DNA of 64,000 bases from Phytophthora hibernalis (lineage: Eukaryota > Oomycota > Peronosporomycetes > Peronosporales > Peronosporaceae). How positions within the stretch are numbered: position 1 is the stretch's first letter; the number at the start of each line of letters is the position of its first letter. The notes under the pieces were generated by a model, which saw only the letters and a list, made by a program, of their open reading frames with translations, was not told the DNA's origin and searched no databases. Location of the stretch: the NCBI GenBank assembly GCA_012656075.1, contig JAAKBF010000045.1:62001-126000 (forward strand). The letters are read 5' to 3'. The position numbers were made by a program, and so were the translations under genes. Positions 22,149 to 34,800 of this stretch are shown one piece after another.

Positions 22149-23898
22149 CCGTAAATCACGGGGATCATGTAACACACGGTTAGCCAGGCTCCCCAGGTAA
22201 AAGTCTGAGGGACTGACCTTTTTACGTTACCACGACTGAATAGATAAAATGACACCCCTCTTGCAACCAACATCCAACCTCCGAATACACTTCAATTTTG
22301 TTAAGACTCCTCGACTACTCCTTCGCTAGCGGGCATCGGTGTTGTGAAGACACCTTCTGCATTGCGCGGACCCCGTCGCAATAAGACCTGCTTTGAGAAA
22401 GCCGTTGCGTATCGACTCCTCTTTACCTCGTCCCACGCTTGCAGAACAGAGGCCGCAATATGTCGCCGTTTCTGAGCCGCACTCGTAAACGCACCGTTTT
22501 CAATGACAAACTTCGCGTAGATATCCCTGAGTCTATCCTTAAAAGGCTTCATAACAGCAATGTCCATGGGCTGTGCCAGCCCCGTTACCCTGGCGGCACG
22601 TATACCACACACGTGCACTAAACGCGTACGAATGCACTCCAACTTGTGCGTCTTGAGGCTGTCGAGGACCAAGACACTTGGTCCCTGGATCTCAGGGCCC
22701 AAACCCTGTCAATCCACTCCTTCACGACCTTCTGGTCACAGTATGCCTTGGCATGCACCGTGTAGTAGCCTTGATCCCAATCGAAACGCTTGTCCTCCTT
22801 CAGCTCCTCGTGGACAATAGCATCTGGCGTCCCGGCGAACACGATCATTGGACGCAGCTTGCGACCAGTAGCCGATGCGCACAAAAATACAGAGGCGCGA
22901 AAGGAGTCCGGCGTCGTGGCTATCATACAGAAAGACGTAACGGAAAGGTTTGTCAATTAAACAAATTAACCACTTAGTAAAATGACGAGCATTCATCGTA
23001 TATTAATATAGTTACATTGAATAACATCAGCCGTGCGCGCGCCAACAAACTCGATCGTGCTGTGCGGAGTCATATCTACGCACACTGACGTCTGGTCTAT
23101 GTTGAAAACATAGTCATATCTGTCGAGCTTTCCAAGAGGAAAGATAGCGTTGCTTTCAATGTGAAGGAGCATCGATTTAGAGAAGCGATCGGCAACAATC
23201 TATTATAGCGTTAGTAAACAAATATTAGAATAGAACATCAATGGCCGATAATTTATACCTGCAAATCGGGTCGCGCGTCACGGCCGCGGTGTGAGATCCG
23301 TCTATATGTTAGTCGATTGCGACTTAGAAAACGAAAAATGTACATTTTTACGGCATCGCGACTTCTTGACCCCACATACTCTGGATCAAAGTATGCGAGG
23401 GCGTAGCGAAGGCACATTGTTGTGATGTAAAAATACTTAGCTCCCCGCATGTGCCTAATCCAGCCAAGTAATCTGAACGCAATACAAATTAGGCACATAT
23501 TTAGCACCAAAAGAAAGCATACGTGAAACTTACCGTTCCTCGATGCCTGCTGAGACTGCGGCCACCTGAACCTTTGTCCCTAAGAACACTGACTGACTTC
23601 GGTTTTGCAGCTTGTAGAGCCGACTGTTGCCGCCTCCAGCGCCATATTGTCACACGTGTGACCCCTCAGGAGTGCGCGACGGCGTTGATTGCTTCGCCGC
23701 GATCAACGCGCTCTATGGCACGTAGTTTGTCAGCATTTTTGGTGCTGAACTTCCTGTTTGCTGTCATCTGATGTAATGGGTGGCTTTGCAGCACACCCCC
23801 ATGTTGACGGCAATTTTGTTTTTACGAGAGTTTTTACGAGAGTTTTTACATAAACAAAAAGGACTTTTACGGCGTTACATGATCCCCGTGATTTACGG
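22149..23898 (-). mobile_element. 1750-bp pogo transposon in Crypton 2
   Basis: Perfect 25-bp terminal inverted repeats (22149-22173 and 23874-23898, starting CCGTAAATCACGGGGATCAT) with TA target duplications at 22147-22148 and 23899-23900. It carries a full-length though damaged pogo transposase gene on the minus strand. Both this and the 700-bp element have ends beginning CCG next to TA. Confidence 0.93.
22301..23767 (-). pseudogene. pogo/Tigger-type DDD transposase with introns
   Basis: DDE_1-superfamily transposase. Exon 1 runs from ATG 23767 to 23534 (HTH region, TIWRWRRQQ), followed by GT..AG introns at about 23473-23533, 23200-23258 and 22920-23015. The junctions around the last two introns are in frame; the first junction is off by one base. 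The catalytic acidic residues are all visible: D in FNIDQTSVCVDMTPHS (near 23100), D in LVLDSLKTHK (near 22670), and D in QPMDIAVMKPFKDRL (near 22560). Damage: an in-frame TGA in exon 1 (after AVAHS) and a one-base loss in a C run near 22690. Retention of the triad and perfect ends suggest a fairly recent arrival. Confidence 0.85.
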
Positions 23899-24435
23899 TA
23901 CGTGCGCTTTGTGCTTGTCTTCATCCGCTTAGACTGGAGTGCCTGCGCCACGGCAGATGAATCCTCGGTATCTCTCTTTGTCCGCGCGTCATTTCCGTCT
24001 CTGGACTGAAGTGAAAGGTCACAATGGGTGCGTGATATCTTTGCGATCATAATCGCGATGAACCTGCCGCATTTAGTTCTCTGCATACTGAATTCAAGTC
24101 GATCTCACAATTGCTCGCACGGATTTCTGGCAACTATGATAGCTCGATATCACAACTCATTGCCAAAAAATCATAGTATTATCACAGATGCAGGCGACGT
24201 ACGCGTTAGCGGCCCTCTAACATCCTCTTACAATTTTCCTATTGGCCAAACAATTTTCCTATTGGTCAAAACTCCAACATGGAGTCGACACGGACGGGGC
24301 ACGCATGACTTATGGGACCGCTGCGGACCCCTACGAACACATCCCCAGAATGTTGGCAGATAATCACGGCAAAACATATGAGTTTCACTATGAGTTATCT
24401 TAGAGGTCCGCTGCGGGCCTCTAAAAATTATCTGA

Positions 24436-24943
24436 TACCGACATTTCCTTGTCATAAGGGCCTACCCAAATGCGTTTGTGATTAGGGTTACTGTATTAAT
24501 CCGCCAAAACGAAAGCCATCGTACCTAATCGAAAGTCTACTGTAGACAACACGTCTCCCCGCCTCGCCGCGGTGTGATGATAGGATGCCACGTACTGGTG
24601 TCGATCTTCCACCACTCTAAAACAGATCTACCTGGTCTTGCGAGACAGACTGATCAATAACCTTCTAGCGCTTTGCATACTACACTCTCTTTGGCCATGG
24701 ATTTCATGTGTGCTGCGACGCTAAGCGCCAGAGGTGTCGCCAACCTCCTGTCATCCATTTGGATGTAGTGATTTGAAAAATGAAGCTGAGCCAATCATAA
24801 CACGTCGTGCTTTAAAATGCATTGTACGGTACGATGGGCCCTTATGACAAAACAAACAACGCTGCTACATATTGCGTCTTGTGATTGGTAGAAACTGCTT
24901 TGCCCTTATGACAAAGCGACCTTATGACAAGGAAATGTCGGTA
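24436..24943. mobile_element. 508-bp MITE with TACCGACATTTCC ends
   Basis: Terminal inverted repeats: left TACCGACATTTCCTTGTCAT at 24436 onward, right its reverse complement ending at 24943. The right end has the doubled motif CTTATGACAAAGCGACCTTA, related to the right end of the NBP35-carrying element. No coding sequence. Target duplication not obvious. Just upstream (24400-24425) lies a small palindrome GAGGTCCGCTGCGGGCCTC. Confidence 0.75.
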
Positions 24944-26424
24944 GTGAAAGGGCTAAGCGACAAACAAATGCATGTATAATACATGTACCGGTACATCCTA
25001 TGATACCTAGGATAGCGACCGTTTATTTTTGGGCATTCTACAGTTGGTGAAACTCATGCTAAGCAAAGCCGCGACTTCGCACGGAACAGCTCTGGATTTT
25101 ACTTTGAGCTCAGCAAACTTAGTTTCGAAGCACAACATGTACACCATTTTTGGATTTAGATTGTTTTGATTAGAAATGCTGATGCGAACCATACTAAAAT
25201 ATAGGACTTGTAGCTATATGTTGGGTTTAAGAAGTGTTGAAGAAATTCTACGAAACACTCCAACCACCAAGCTCGTCGTTGTAGCAATGGGGTCACTCAG
25301 TGTGCAGCCTACTGCCGTATCATGGGGACAACCGCAGCAACCGACAAGACCGCATCATCATGTCGACTCCGTAATTGCCAAGTGTGTCGCGTCGACAACG
25401 ACATTTAATAATCAAGGAACGATGGTTGGCGGCGAGTGCTGCCACGAAGCACGCCACCATTGAGGACAGGAGAAGTAGGAAAAGGAACGAGAATCGTTTG
25501 CTTTTAATGAACTCACTTCGCAATCTACTTTTAAGCGCTTATTTAGCTACAGTCGTTCAAGTTTCACTTCACTTCAAGACATGACTTTTAATTAAACGGT
25601 AGCTATTTGTAGCCAATCCAAGCATTCCGACGTATTTACTCAGTCGAAACCTTCAAAAGTGAGGTTCTTGCTGTAGCGTTCTCATTGTGTATCCAGAGGT
25701 CACAGGCCGTAAACAAATTCCCTTAGTTTGTTAGCCGAAATAGGTGCCAGAAATGATTCGTTCAAAGAGCACGGAAATTTTCCGTGGATGAAGCGATTTA
25801 AGATTTTGAATGTCGCCTTTCATGAAAATGAGATACTTCGAAGTAATAAATTGGCTGCATATTCTTGCTACACCTATGAAGGCCGGACAATAATCAAATG
25901 GATATGGTGGCTTCTTCATTTTTTTTTACTGGTCAATATCCGTAGTAAGGGAATTATCCAAACACCATATTATAATAATATTAAACGGTGTTTTACTGTA
26001 ATGTGTGGCTCGAAGAAAAAAATCCAAAATGTTGCTGGATCGGTCTGGATAAATCATCTGCTGCAGGTAAAATACGATTATAAGTGATATCGAACCATAA
26101 AGGTGTTTTGTCCAAATCTTGTCAACCGTCACAAATATAATAATAATCTCCCCGGATATTAAATATAGCAGGCATTTAAAGCTCATTTGATTACGTATTC
26201 AAATCGTATTAGGAAAGGTATTAGAAAATGCAAGGATTCAGACCTCGTTGCAATCCCTGGTAGACTGGATATAAAATCCAGAGAACTTACCGGCACTGAC
26301 AACATAAGCACTGTATTTACCGGTAGCGGCATTGGACATCGAATCGCATACAGTACTTGACTTAGCCAGACCAATGAACATGTATCCTGGAAGCAGGATC
26401 GTGTGGTACACCAATACGTGCAGC
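24944..26424. other. AT-rich region without a supported gene
   Basis: Several open frames exist (for example 25176-25463 and 25728-26087 on plus) but none has recognisable domains, promoter or conserved composition. Contains TACATGTACCGGTACA-type palindromes near 24970-24990 and TACCGGTA at 26318-26325. Confidence 0.5.
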
Positions 26425-27103
26425 TTAGTTACGCAGGCTGCGCGTAGACGACTCCGTGGCCGGTGTTCCCCACGCCTGCGAGCTCGCTATCGAGCCTTCA
26501 GTCGACGGTGCTCCAGCTGACCCCGACGTCGTTCCCGATCCCCCGTGAGTGGGATGCACTCCTTGTACACTTGCCATGAGTAGGAATCCTTCAGAAAACG
26601 CACACCCATCCAGTACCAACGAAGGGTACACGATCCCTTGCACGACGAGTAGTCGACCGTGTAGTCCTTTCCGGGAACTTCTCGTGGCAGTTCTCGCCGT
26701 CGAGCACCATCGTGTCGTCGATCCAAACCTCGCACGGACCGTCGTGCGTGTAACCAGTGGACCGCATCGCGCCATCAGCCGGAATGGGCTGCGGGGTTCC
26801 CTTGGGGTCGGTGAATCCGCAAGAAAAGTCGGCGCCGCTGGTCACACTGTACTTAGCGTTATCCATGAACTCGCGCAGCGACTTGTAGCCGTTCTCAGTA
26901 CGCCAGGCAGTGAAGTCCTCCTGCGTCGCGAAGCCCTCGTTTTCGAGAAAAGCCAGCGGGTTGTACTTGGTGTCCTTGTCCTCGGTCGTCCATTGGGGTT
27001 CCGGTAGCAGCACAATCTGGTGAGCATCGGCAGTAGGCGCCAGCAGGGCCATGCTGGACAGGGCCGAAGCGACTGCGAGGGTAGACACGATCGGATGGAC
27101 CAT
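26425..27103 (-). pseudogene. AA17-type lytic polysaccharide monooxygenase, frameshifted
   Basis: Secreted copper LPMO of the oomycete AA17 family, whose characterised members cleave pectin oxidatively. From ATG 27103 a signal peptide of 27 residues ends in DA, and the mature protein begins with His28, the N-terminal His of the copper brace. Conserved blocks follow: PQPIPADG, GYTHDGPCEVWIDDTMVL with a further His, then in a second frame DYSSCKGSCTLRWYW and YKECIPL, and in a third frame a Ser/Thr-rich tail ending at TAA 26425. Two one-base losses, near 26702 and within a G run near 26545, break the frame. Either it is a pseudogene or these are assembly errors. The core Inr is at 27143-27160. 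Its homologue is on the plus strand at 39540. Confidence 0.75.
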
Positions 27104-27142
27104 TGTGAGCTGGTTTGGAATTCTTGCAACTGACGGACGAAC

Positions 27143-27160
27143 GGCAAATGGAAAAATGAA
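27143..27160 (-). promoter_or_regulatory. Inr-like core promoter of the AA17 gene
   Basis: The minus strand reads TTTCATTTTTCCATTTGCCG, near the oomycete initiator pattern, about 40-55 nt before ATG 27103. Confidence 0.45.
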
Positions 27161-28526
27161 AACGGCAGAAGCATGTAGCCGCTAAAGTAGCGACCCGCCA
27201 GACGCAGTCGACGACACCGGTTGTGGGCCGTAACTTGTGGTTCGCCCGTGATGTGTCTTGGTTAGGGCGACTCACCATACTAGTAATAATCCTCGATTTT
27301 ACGTAGATACGGAAGTGGGATTGGCACGAAGTAGCAAAATGTTACTTTTAGTGCATTTAATAGGCATTTAATAAGCCACAGGTTGCATACAATTTTTCAA
27401 GAGCAACAAGGTAATACCGGTACAGGTACGATTATTAATACATTAATAGACTTGCATAGACTGTCTATGCTCTCAAAAGCTGCAGAAGCGAAGCACAAGA
27501 GCGAATATACAAGGAAATACGGACATGAACGGACACGTACCGTGTACATGTAGACTTCGGGTCTGTACTGTAAAGCACTGTACATGTACAATGAACCGCG
27601 AATTAAAGTCGGTTTTCAACAGATTTGCTGTCATCATCGCTCAGAGCTATCGCTACCGTAATCAATTCCTACACGTGTCGACGATCCTCTCCTGTATGCT
27701 GCGACCGGTACGCTACCGGTACATACCTGTTTATATGATCCTCTGTATTTGAGCCCCGCCGTCTTAAGGGCGTGGCAGGGGACTGAAAATTGTTTTTTTA
27801 AAGATTACTTGGTGACCTAATTGCTCGGTATCCGGCCAATTTATGTACGTTTTATTTGAGTGCACCACATAATTATTTTATTTGAGGCCCCATGTCAAAC
27901 GAACCGATGTTTACGAACCATTAGCTTCCTTTTTCGTACCTAACCGAAAATCTTAAAAATTAATGTACCTTTCACTCGTAACAAAACAAATAACACTCCT
28001 AAACGAGTGGTTTATACAAGTGATTTCAAATAATATACGAATCGAAAAATTGAGGCAATATTGCCTTCATACCAGTCCAAAATGTACCCCATTTTGAGGG
28101 CATTAAAAGGAGATACTTCTTCAGATGGCCCGTGCAACGGCCATTTCATAATTCAATGCAGCCAAGGGCTCAATAGATGCACAAGACACGTCCTTCCAAT
28201 AGTGTACTTAAATCGCGATTCGTACTTAGCTTCGTAAGCAGCTCTGTCTTTAAAAAAATTATATGACCACTGATCACCATCCATGCCTCATATAAGCAGA
28301 CTCGCATCATCAACCCTAGTAACCGAGTCAACCCTCTACACCTTTGCCAGTGCAATATGAGACTGTGCCAGAGCAATGCGAAATGGTTGAAAGTAATTTA
28401 CCCAAGATAGTTATATTACGTCATTTATATCACTGGCTCTGAAGCAAAAGAGATTAGTGCCATAGCAAGTGAGACCAACCAGAGCCTCCTTCATTTTCCA
28501 ATCTACCGACCCGACCACCAGCCAGT
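27161..28526. other. Intergenic region, AT-rich
   Basis: No gene recognised. TACCGGTA occurs at 27415-27422 and 27714-27721, with GTACATGTAC-type palindromes near 27540-27585. The last few hundred bases are probably the 5' part of the Tc1-like element, but no terminal inverted repeat was found. Confidence 0.5.
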
Positions 28527-29802
28527 ATGCCTCGAGCCCAAAGCCGCCGATCTTCCACGACCCCGCCCCGTCGTACCGCGACCGCGGAGGAGCGTCAGCA
28601 CGTGCTGGACGCGTACGGGGCAGGTGACGACTGGCTAATGGTGGCAAGGTACAACAACGTGTCGCGTGCTGCAGCATACCGGCTGTGCAAGTCGGGGATC
28701 CCAGCCCGCCCCGGAGAGGAGGTGCTCGCGCCACCTGCGTGAAGTGCACGGACGAGATGGTGGCGGCGCTGGAGGATACCTGGAAGACGACTGCACTTTG
28801 ACGCTTGTGCAGCGTCAAGACAAGCTCATGGAGCACTTCGAAGTGGATGTCTCTACATCTACCATCAGCGCGAAGCTTGTAAGCAAGCTAATTACGTTGA
28901 AACAGGTACAAACTTGCTGCATTTTATTATTAACTTTACAAATGTTTTTTTTCGTTTGTTCATCTGGAATTGTTTATTGTTATGGTGATATATGTGCGTG
29001 CTTTAGATTCGTAAGGAACCAACCACATGCAACAATGAAGTGAATAAAGCTAAGCGGTTCACGTTTGCTACTGAACTCGTACGCCACCAAGCCAACGGCG
29101 AGTACATTGTGTACTATGACGAGTCCAACTTCAACCATTTCTGCATGCGCACCCAAGGACGTGCCCCATTCGGCAAGAGAGCGGTCGTCAAGACGCCCCC
29201 ATCAAAGGGAAAGAACCTACAGCTACAATGTGCAGTGTCCGACGAGGATGGACTCGTGGTGTATCAGCTGCAGCGAGGCAGCATCCGCATGGACGTGAAC
29301 GCCGCGTTCATCAAGCGTATCTATGAAACGGTAAAGGCGTCCGACACATATCGCGAGTTCTTCGCGGACAAGAAGGTAGTCATCGTGCTCGACAACGCCC
29401 CCGCCCATATCCAAACAGAGGTGCTGTTGGAGGAGGCGATTGCCGAGCACGGTGACCTTTAACTGCTGCGACTCGGCCCGTACTCGCCGATGCTGAATCC
29501 CATTGAAGGTAAGGGCATAAAATCTGTAGCTACGCTGTATTGATTATTTTTCTAACGCTGTATATGATGCTGCTTTATGCAGGGTGTTTCAGCGTCTTCA
29601 AGTCGCGCGTGAAGGCCTACTTGTCGCTGCATCGGCAGGGCATGTTCGTGCAGGGTGCGCATTGAAGCATGACGGAAGCGAGGATGCTGCCAACGCGTCG
29701 ATCGGCTGCATAAATCGTCACTTGGTCGTGTCGATGGCGCTGCACTGCCAGCGCGCTGTCGCGGGCGCGTTAAAGCTAGAAGACATGGAGTACGGCGCTT
29801 AG
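28527..29802 (+). pseudogene. Tc1/mariner-like DDE transposase relic
   Basis: Starts MPRAQSRRSSTTPPRR with a helix-turn-helix region (VARYNNVSRAAAYRLCKSG). Two frameshifts near 28740 and 28785 lead into DKLMEHFEVDVSTSTISAKL. An intron from about 28905 to 29006 joins to IRKEPTTCNNEVNKAKRFTF. The catalytic residues are D in YYDESNFNHF, D in VIVLDNAPAH and E in GPYSPMLNPIEG. A second intron (about 29508-29581) interrupts after the third motif and continues with CFSVFKSRVKAYL. A TAA at 29460-29462 also breaks the frame. Superfamily assignment is firm; family and ends are not resolved. Confidence 0.75.
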
Positions 29803-29977
29803 TTGTGGTAGTTTACTAACATGCAATCTCATTTGCCCTGGAGCTAATATCGTTTGCGTGGGCGGCACCCAATTTAAATTTTAAATTTTGGGCCCAAAAT
29901 AAAAAGCCGCAAACAATCCCAGTTTGCTTTCCGTTCTGTCTCGTATTGCACTGGCAAAGGTGTAGTAACCTAGAGTC

Positions 29978-30009
29978 CTGTCTGTCCGTCCGTCTGTCCG
30001 TCCGTCCTG
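29978..30009. repeat. CTGTCCGTC microsatellite
   Basis: Short tandem repeats of TGTCCGTC/CGTC immediately downstream of the Tc1-like relic. Confidence 0.7.
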
Positions 30010-31863
30010 CCACTGCCCATCTACCTGCCTTTTACTGTCTTTTTGCATATTTATAGGAGGCTTTTTCCCATACTACGTTCACCTTTTGTACGGCCTGGCA
30101 CTATCTTCCTGACTGCCCAAATGTTTCAGGAAATTACAAAAATGACCGAGCGTGACGGTTTAGAATCGGACTTAATCGGATCGTACCTAATTGTGAGCCC
30201 CGCTTCCCGCCACAAATCGACACTCGACCGACGGCGGAGCAAGGAAGCGAGCGGACGGCGCGGCAGCGGCAGAGGACTTTACCAGCGTACGTATATGTGT
30301 AAATATATTTAATAAGCCACTTTACGGTTTCGGAAGTTCCGCCTGTTGGGATAACTGGTACCTTCAGGGCAGTTCGAGGTTATATTGGCATAGAATTAGG
30401 GGTAGACTGGTGCCTATTTAGGGTCCTAGCGACGCTTATTTGGGAGGCCCTGGGTTGTTGACAGCGGGCCGCCATACCCGTGCCACGGCCATGTAGTCGA
30501 GACAACCCAGTGGCCGCATAGACGCCGGACAGTCGCTCTGAAGCCACAACATTATTATTTTACTATTTGTATCCGATTTGATTATTGGGTATGAAAACAC
30601 TTTAGTACTGTGGATTTTATGCACTATTTCCGTTACTTTCCTTTGTAAGTGTATTAAATTACGCTTCTAGGATAAGAAAGGCTGCAGCTGGCCCCCGCCG
30701 CCGTACTAAGAACTAACTCTGCCGCACATTTTGCTCTTCGGTGCCGCGACCCTGAGGCGCCCATGTCCGCCCGCCAGCGGCATGGGAAGTCTCATACCAA
30801 CCCGGGGTAGTGAGGTGGATCCATGTGGCGATAAAAGCCGACTTTGTCGGGCCGCCCACCTCACCCCCGGACCAGTGGTCTGTGTATGGGACCGGGCACT
30901 TTGGATAGAAACATACAAAGTTGATTCTGTGTTCGCGGCAGGGTGCATGCGGCCAGTCTCCAGGCACGGGTACATAACCCGGGCCGAGTCACTTTGAACG
31001 GTGACTTGAGGGCTTATGGTTTACCTTTTGCTTTGCAATTGGAACCGCTTACCGCATGTTAACAATCCAAATTGGGCGGCCCTGTGCTACTCGGTTTAAG
31101 TGATTGCATCACCCACAAGGACGTGATTCGTACTAGATTTGGTTAATTGCAAGCAAAATTGTCTGTAATTGATTTATTTAGGTTATGAATTACGGCACTT
31201 GCGATCCTTCAATGCTTATGATGTCAGTGGAAGCTCCAACCATACACGTAAAAAGATAGAGAAAAAAGAAAAAATACCCCAACAACTGACCCCTTACCCC
31301 TTTACAACCAAGAAAACGGTTAATTGCCTGAGCTGAATAAACTTAGTGTCATTGAGCTGACACTCACCCACGGTCGCCAAAGGTAGTGACCAAGACAAGT
31401 GTGGAGGGTTGTCGCTTCAGCACCAAAGAAAACTCGCTGTCGTCTCTCCAAAGGCATTGAGAGGCGGCTCAAAAGGCGAGTCGTGCTTTAAAGGGGAGTG
31501 CAGGAGGTGAGAGACGGAAAGTAGGAAAGGTTGGCTCGGAAGCTTGGCTATATGAGGCGTTTACCGTCGCTTGGGAAGTGATTTGTAGTCAGAATAATGA
31601 ATATTGCGGATGTATTGCTTGCATGCCGTCGGTCTAATACGTTTCGCGTTCTTTGTGGGTGCAGCGGTTGTTCAATCGTGTCTCATGAGGTCGTTCACGT
31701 AGGTGCGAACAGGGTGGATACAATTCCTGGGATAACTGGGTTTTGCGTGATGCATACTGTCCGTACAATAGAATCGCATTCGTGGACGTCCGTGCTGGCG
31801 ATCTCCGTAATCCTTAAGTAAATATTAATATATTCCGTTCATTTTGTAGGCGAGGATAAACGC
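30010..31863. other. Non-coding region before the Helitron ORF
   Basis: About 1.85 kb with no supported gene. A stretch starting TGTTGACAGCGGGCCGCC at about 30456 resembles the start of an LTR, but no partner LTR or target duplication is visible. The last several hundred bases should include the 5' end of the Helitron, whose TC terminus could not be fixed. Confidence 0.4.
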
Positions 31864-34800
31864 TATGGCACGAAAGCGAAAGTACGCGAGCGAGGTACAA
31901 GTGCGGGAAGCGTATGCGGCTCCAGAGGGCGACGAAACTCCAGCGGCGAAGAAGAGGCGGTTAAACAATTTGAGCTCGGCCTTAAGCCGATTTTGAAAGC
32001 AGGAGAGAGCCGCAACTGTTCGGGACACAGTGGAAGCGATCACAGACGATGTGTTGGCTTTACAAGTCGCAACTGTCGGGTCCGATCCTTCTTCTTTGGT
32101 GGCGATATCGGTTCCGCGTCACCCCCAGATAGCTACTCGCGCGCACACAGACGTTTCCGGAATATCAGCGCGGCCAGTCGTACGATTGCCGCGTCGATTG
32201 GCTGCTCATGTTAGCGGCCCGGCTGCTACGGCTTCGTTTCATTTGGGGGTTGCCTCGGCCCAGCCTTTGACTGCACATACCGCGTCGCCCGCACCACGTG
32301 GAAGGCGTTTGCGGTCAGAGATGACCTCGTCCCAGCTTGGCCGTGTCCGCGAGGCCGATAGAGTAAGGAAACAGCGTCGTCGGGCCTACCGGTCCGGATC
32401 GCAGATTCTGCGCGATAGAGTTCAAGACGCTACTCGTGCCAGGGCTCGGCGTGCTGATCTTCCCGAGGAGGACGTTCACCTTACACGACTCCGCAATGCA
32501 GATGCAATGAGCATAAGACGTAGTACTCTGTTCGCCGGGGATATTGCTTCCCAACGACAGAGAGACGCGGTCGCGCATAGGTCAACAGATAGATCAAGGT
32601 GAACGCGAGCGCGTCAGGATCAAAATACCGAGGCGCACAGGATTCAACGTGATCTTTTGACCCAAGACGAGCGCGACGCAGCTAGGGGACAGAATAATTC
32701 GTCTCAAGCCACAAGGAGACTAGCATTGACAGACGACGTGCGACAGGGAGTTCGCGATTGAGATGCGGATGGGCACCGAACGCGCCGGGAAGCTTTAACG
32801 GTGGAGCAGGTCAATCAGCGAAGGGAGACTGAACGGTTTCGCAAAGGTCTCGCCAGTACCGTGTGGCCTTGGCAAACCACGAAGATTTCGACACGTCCAG
32901 AGTACCCTGAGGCTGCCACTATATTTCACGATACTTGGACGACGACCGCGAAATGGAGAGGGTTTGCCCCACTGTAACGCGTGGAAATTTCCGGGAAACT
33001 CCTGCCAGCTGTTGCCGGAATGGATTGGTGTCAGTTCCAACGGCGCGGAGAGCCCCGTCCGAATTACTGACACTCTTCAGTAACCCGAGGTTCATGCAGT
33101 CAATCCAGGTTTACAACAACGTGTTTGCGTTTACTTCGATGGGCACGTCGCTATCTCGCTCTCTACAAGTGGACGAAAGCGTGACGAGGGGTGGAGTGTA
33201 CAATTTTCGTGTGCAAGGGTACGTTTGTCACCGACTCGGATCGTTACTACCTCCTTCCAATAGGCGGTCCATGTTTGCACAAGTGTACATTAACGACCCA
33301 GACATGGGAACCCGCGTTGAAAGCAGAATGGGGATGACCAGTGGGCTGGACGAGACTATTGTTGAGGGCCTCGACAGGATTATGGCCGCGCACAATCCTT
33401 ACACGCAACAGTTTCTCAACGCGCGTAATATTTTGGTTCGTCATGCTGGGCCTGAGTATGCGACTGCTGTTACCGAGTTCGAGCGCGGTCAAGAGGCGGG
33501 TACGGCTTGCCTGAGGGCAATCCGGCGCGGCGTTTGCGTGATTTCCTTCCCCCGACGACAACCTGCGGCTTCGCCTTCACGTTACTCGCAACGCAAACCC
33601 AGGAACCCATAACGCTCCGACTGCTTCTGAGGTTGCGGCCATAGTGATAGATCAGAATGCAGCGGAACCTCGAGACATACTCCTGCATACACATCGGGGA
33701 GGATTCAAGCGAATTTTCGAGACAAGTGACAGCTACGACCCCTACAGTATCCTTTCTTTTCCGTATGGAGAACGAGGTTGGACTTATCACCTTCCGTGCG
33801 GGGTAATCCTGTCGACCGTCATGGGAACCCGTTAACAATCTCGCTCCGAGAGTTTGAGGCCTATCTCCTGTACGATAGAACCGCCAGTGACTCTCTTATT
33901 CTACGTGGTGGGCGCCTTACGCAGCAGTACTGTGTTGATCAATGGGCCAAATGCGAGCAGGAACGCTTGCGCTATATAGAATCCAACCAGCTCCAGTACC
34001 GACTAGAGACACTCCAGGGGCTCTCCGACGCTTTGCGCAACGAATCAGTCCAAGTTCATAGAATGGCTGCCGACGAGGAAGTTAGCCGCATAGAGTCTCG
34101 GTCGGGCACACGTCGACAGAGAGGTTCTAATGGTGAATCGGCTGAGCCCGATGCCGCCGAGATCGGGCGCAAGATTATTTTTCCTCCCAAGGTCACAGGT
34201 GGCCCCCGGTACATGTACAATCGCTTTTGGACGCAAAGGCTATCGTAAGGCAAACGGGAGCTCCGAATCTGTTCATCACCATGACGTGCAATCCCAACCG
34301 GCCGGAAATCAAGGAAAATCTTAGACCGGGGAGAAGCCTGCGGACAGACCCGACATGGTAAGCCGAGTGTTCAATGAAAAGCTGAAAGCCCTTAGCAAGG
34401 ATCTAGACGAAGGAATACTGGGGATTCAAGCTGGTCGGGTCCATGTGGTGGAGTACCAGAAGCGTGGTCTTCCACACGGCCATATTCTTCTCATTTTGAG
34501 GCCAGAGGATAGGCCCGTAAGTGCTGACGACGTGGACAAATTAGTCTCTGCAGAACTTCCGGATAAAGAGAAGCACCCGGAACTTTACGAGACGGTCATT
34601 TCAAGTATGCTGGATGGTCCATGTGGCCAGAACATCCTAACAGCCCGTGTATGAAGAACGGCAAGTGCTCTAACAAATTTCCCAAGGCGCTCGCGGAAGC
34701 AACCGTCATGACTGAGGGTAAATACCCTACGTACAGACGCCGTCGTCGTCCAGATGGAATTCTTTCACACAGAGGGAAAGTTTGGGACGATGCGACCATT

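Larger units (their letters stand above)
20458..24086 (-). pseudogene. Crypton 2 recombinase gene, split by two insertions
   Basis: A minus-strand Crypton of a second family. The N-terminus is at 24086-23901 (KRMKTSTKRTY), continues at 22146-22025 (LFKVNTMTAWLASHYP, then LTKDAILAFLG), and resumes at 21320-20836 (GYRSALVDVYRSNLSELDHA, GYELLALKLMTL). A C-terminal tail lies at about 20803-20458 (KRLGQMEVRV; AYKQTTNYLKLFLPSGFSLD). The gaps are two pogo-type insertions (22149-23898 and 21323-22022). Across the larger one the reading frame is exactly continuous if one TA is kept; across the smaller one it is off by one base. The catalytic core between residues LFGWEIF and the tail is missing, so this copy is deleted as well as interrupted. 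Confidence 0.75.

Noticed and set aside
25728..26087. 119-codon plus frame, MLAEIGARNDSF...
   Set aside because: Lies in AT-rich DNA, low-complexity hydrophobic stretches, no domain or promoter.
30456..30720. Possible LTR beginning TGTTGACAGCGG
   Set aside because: No second LTR, no CA-ended partner with target duplication, and no gag/pol sequence nearby.
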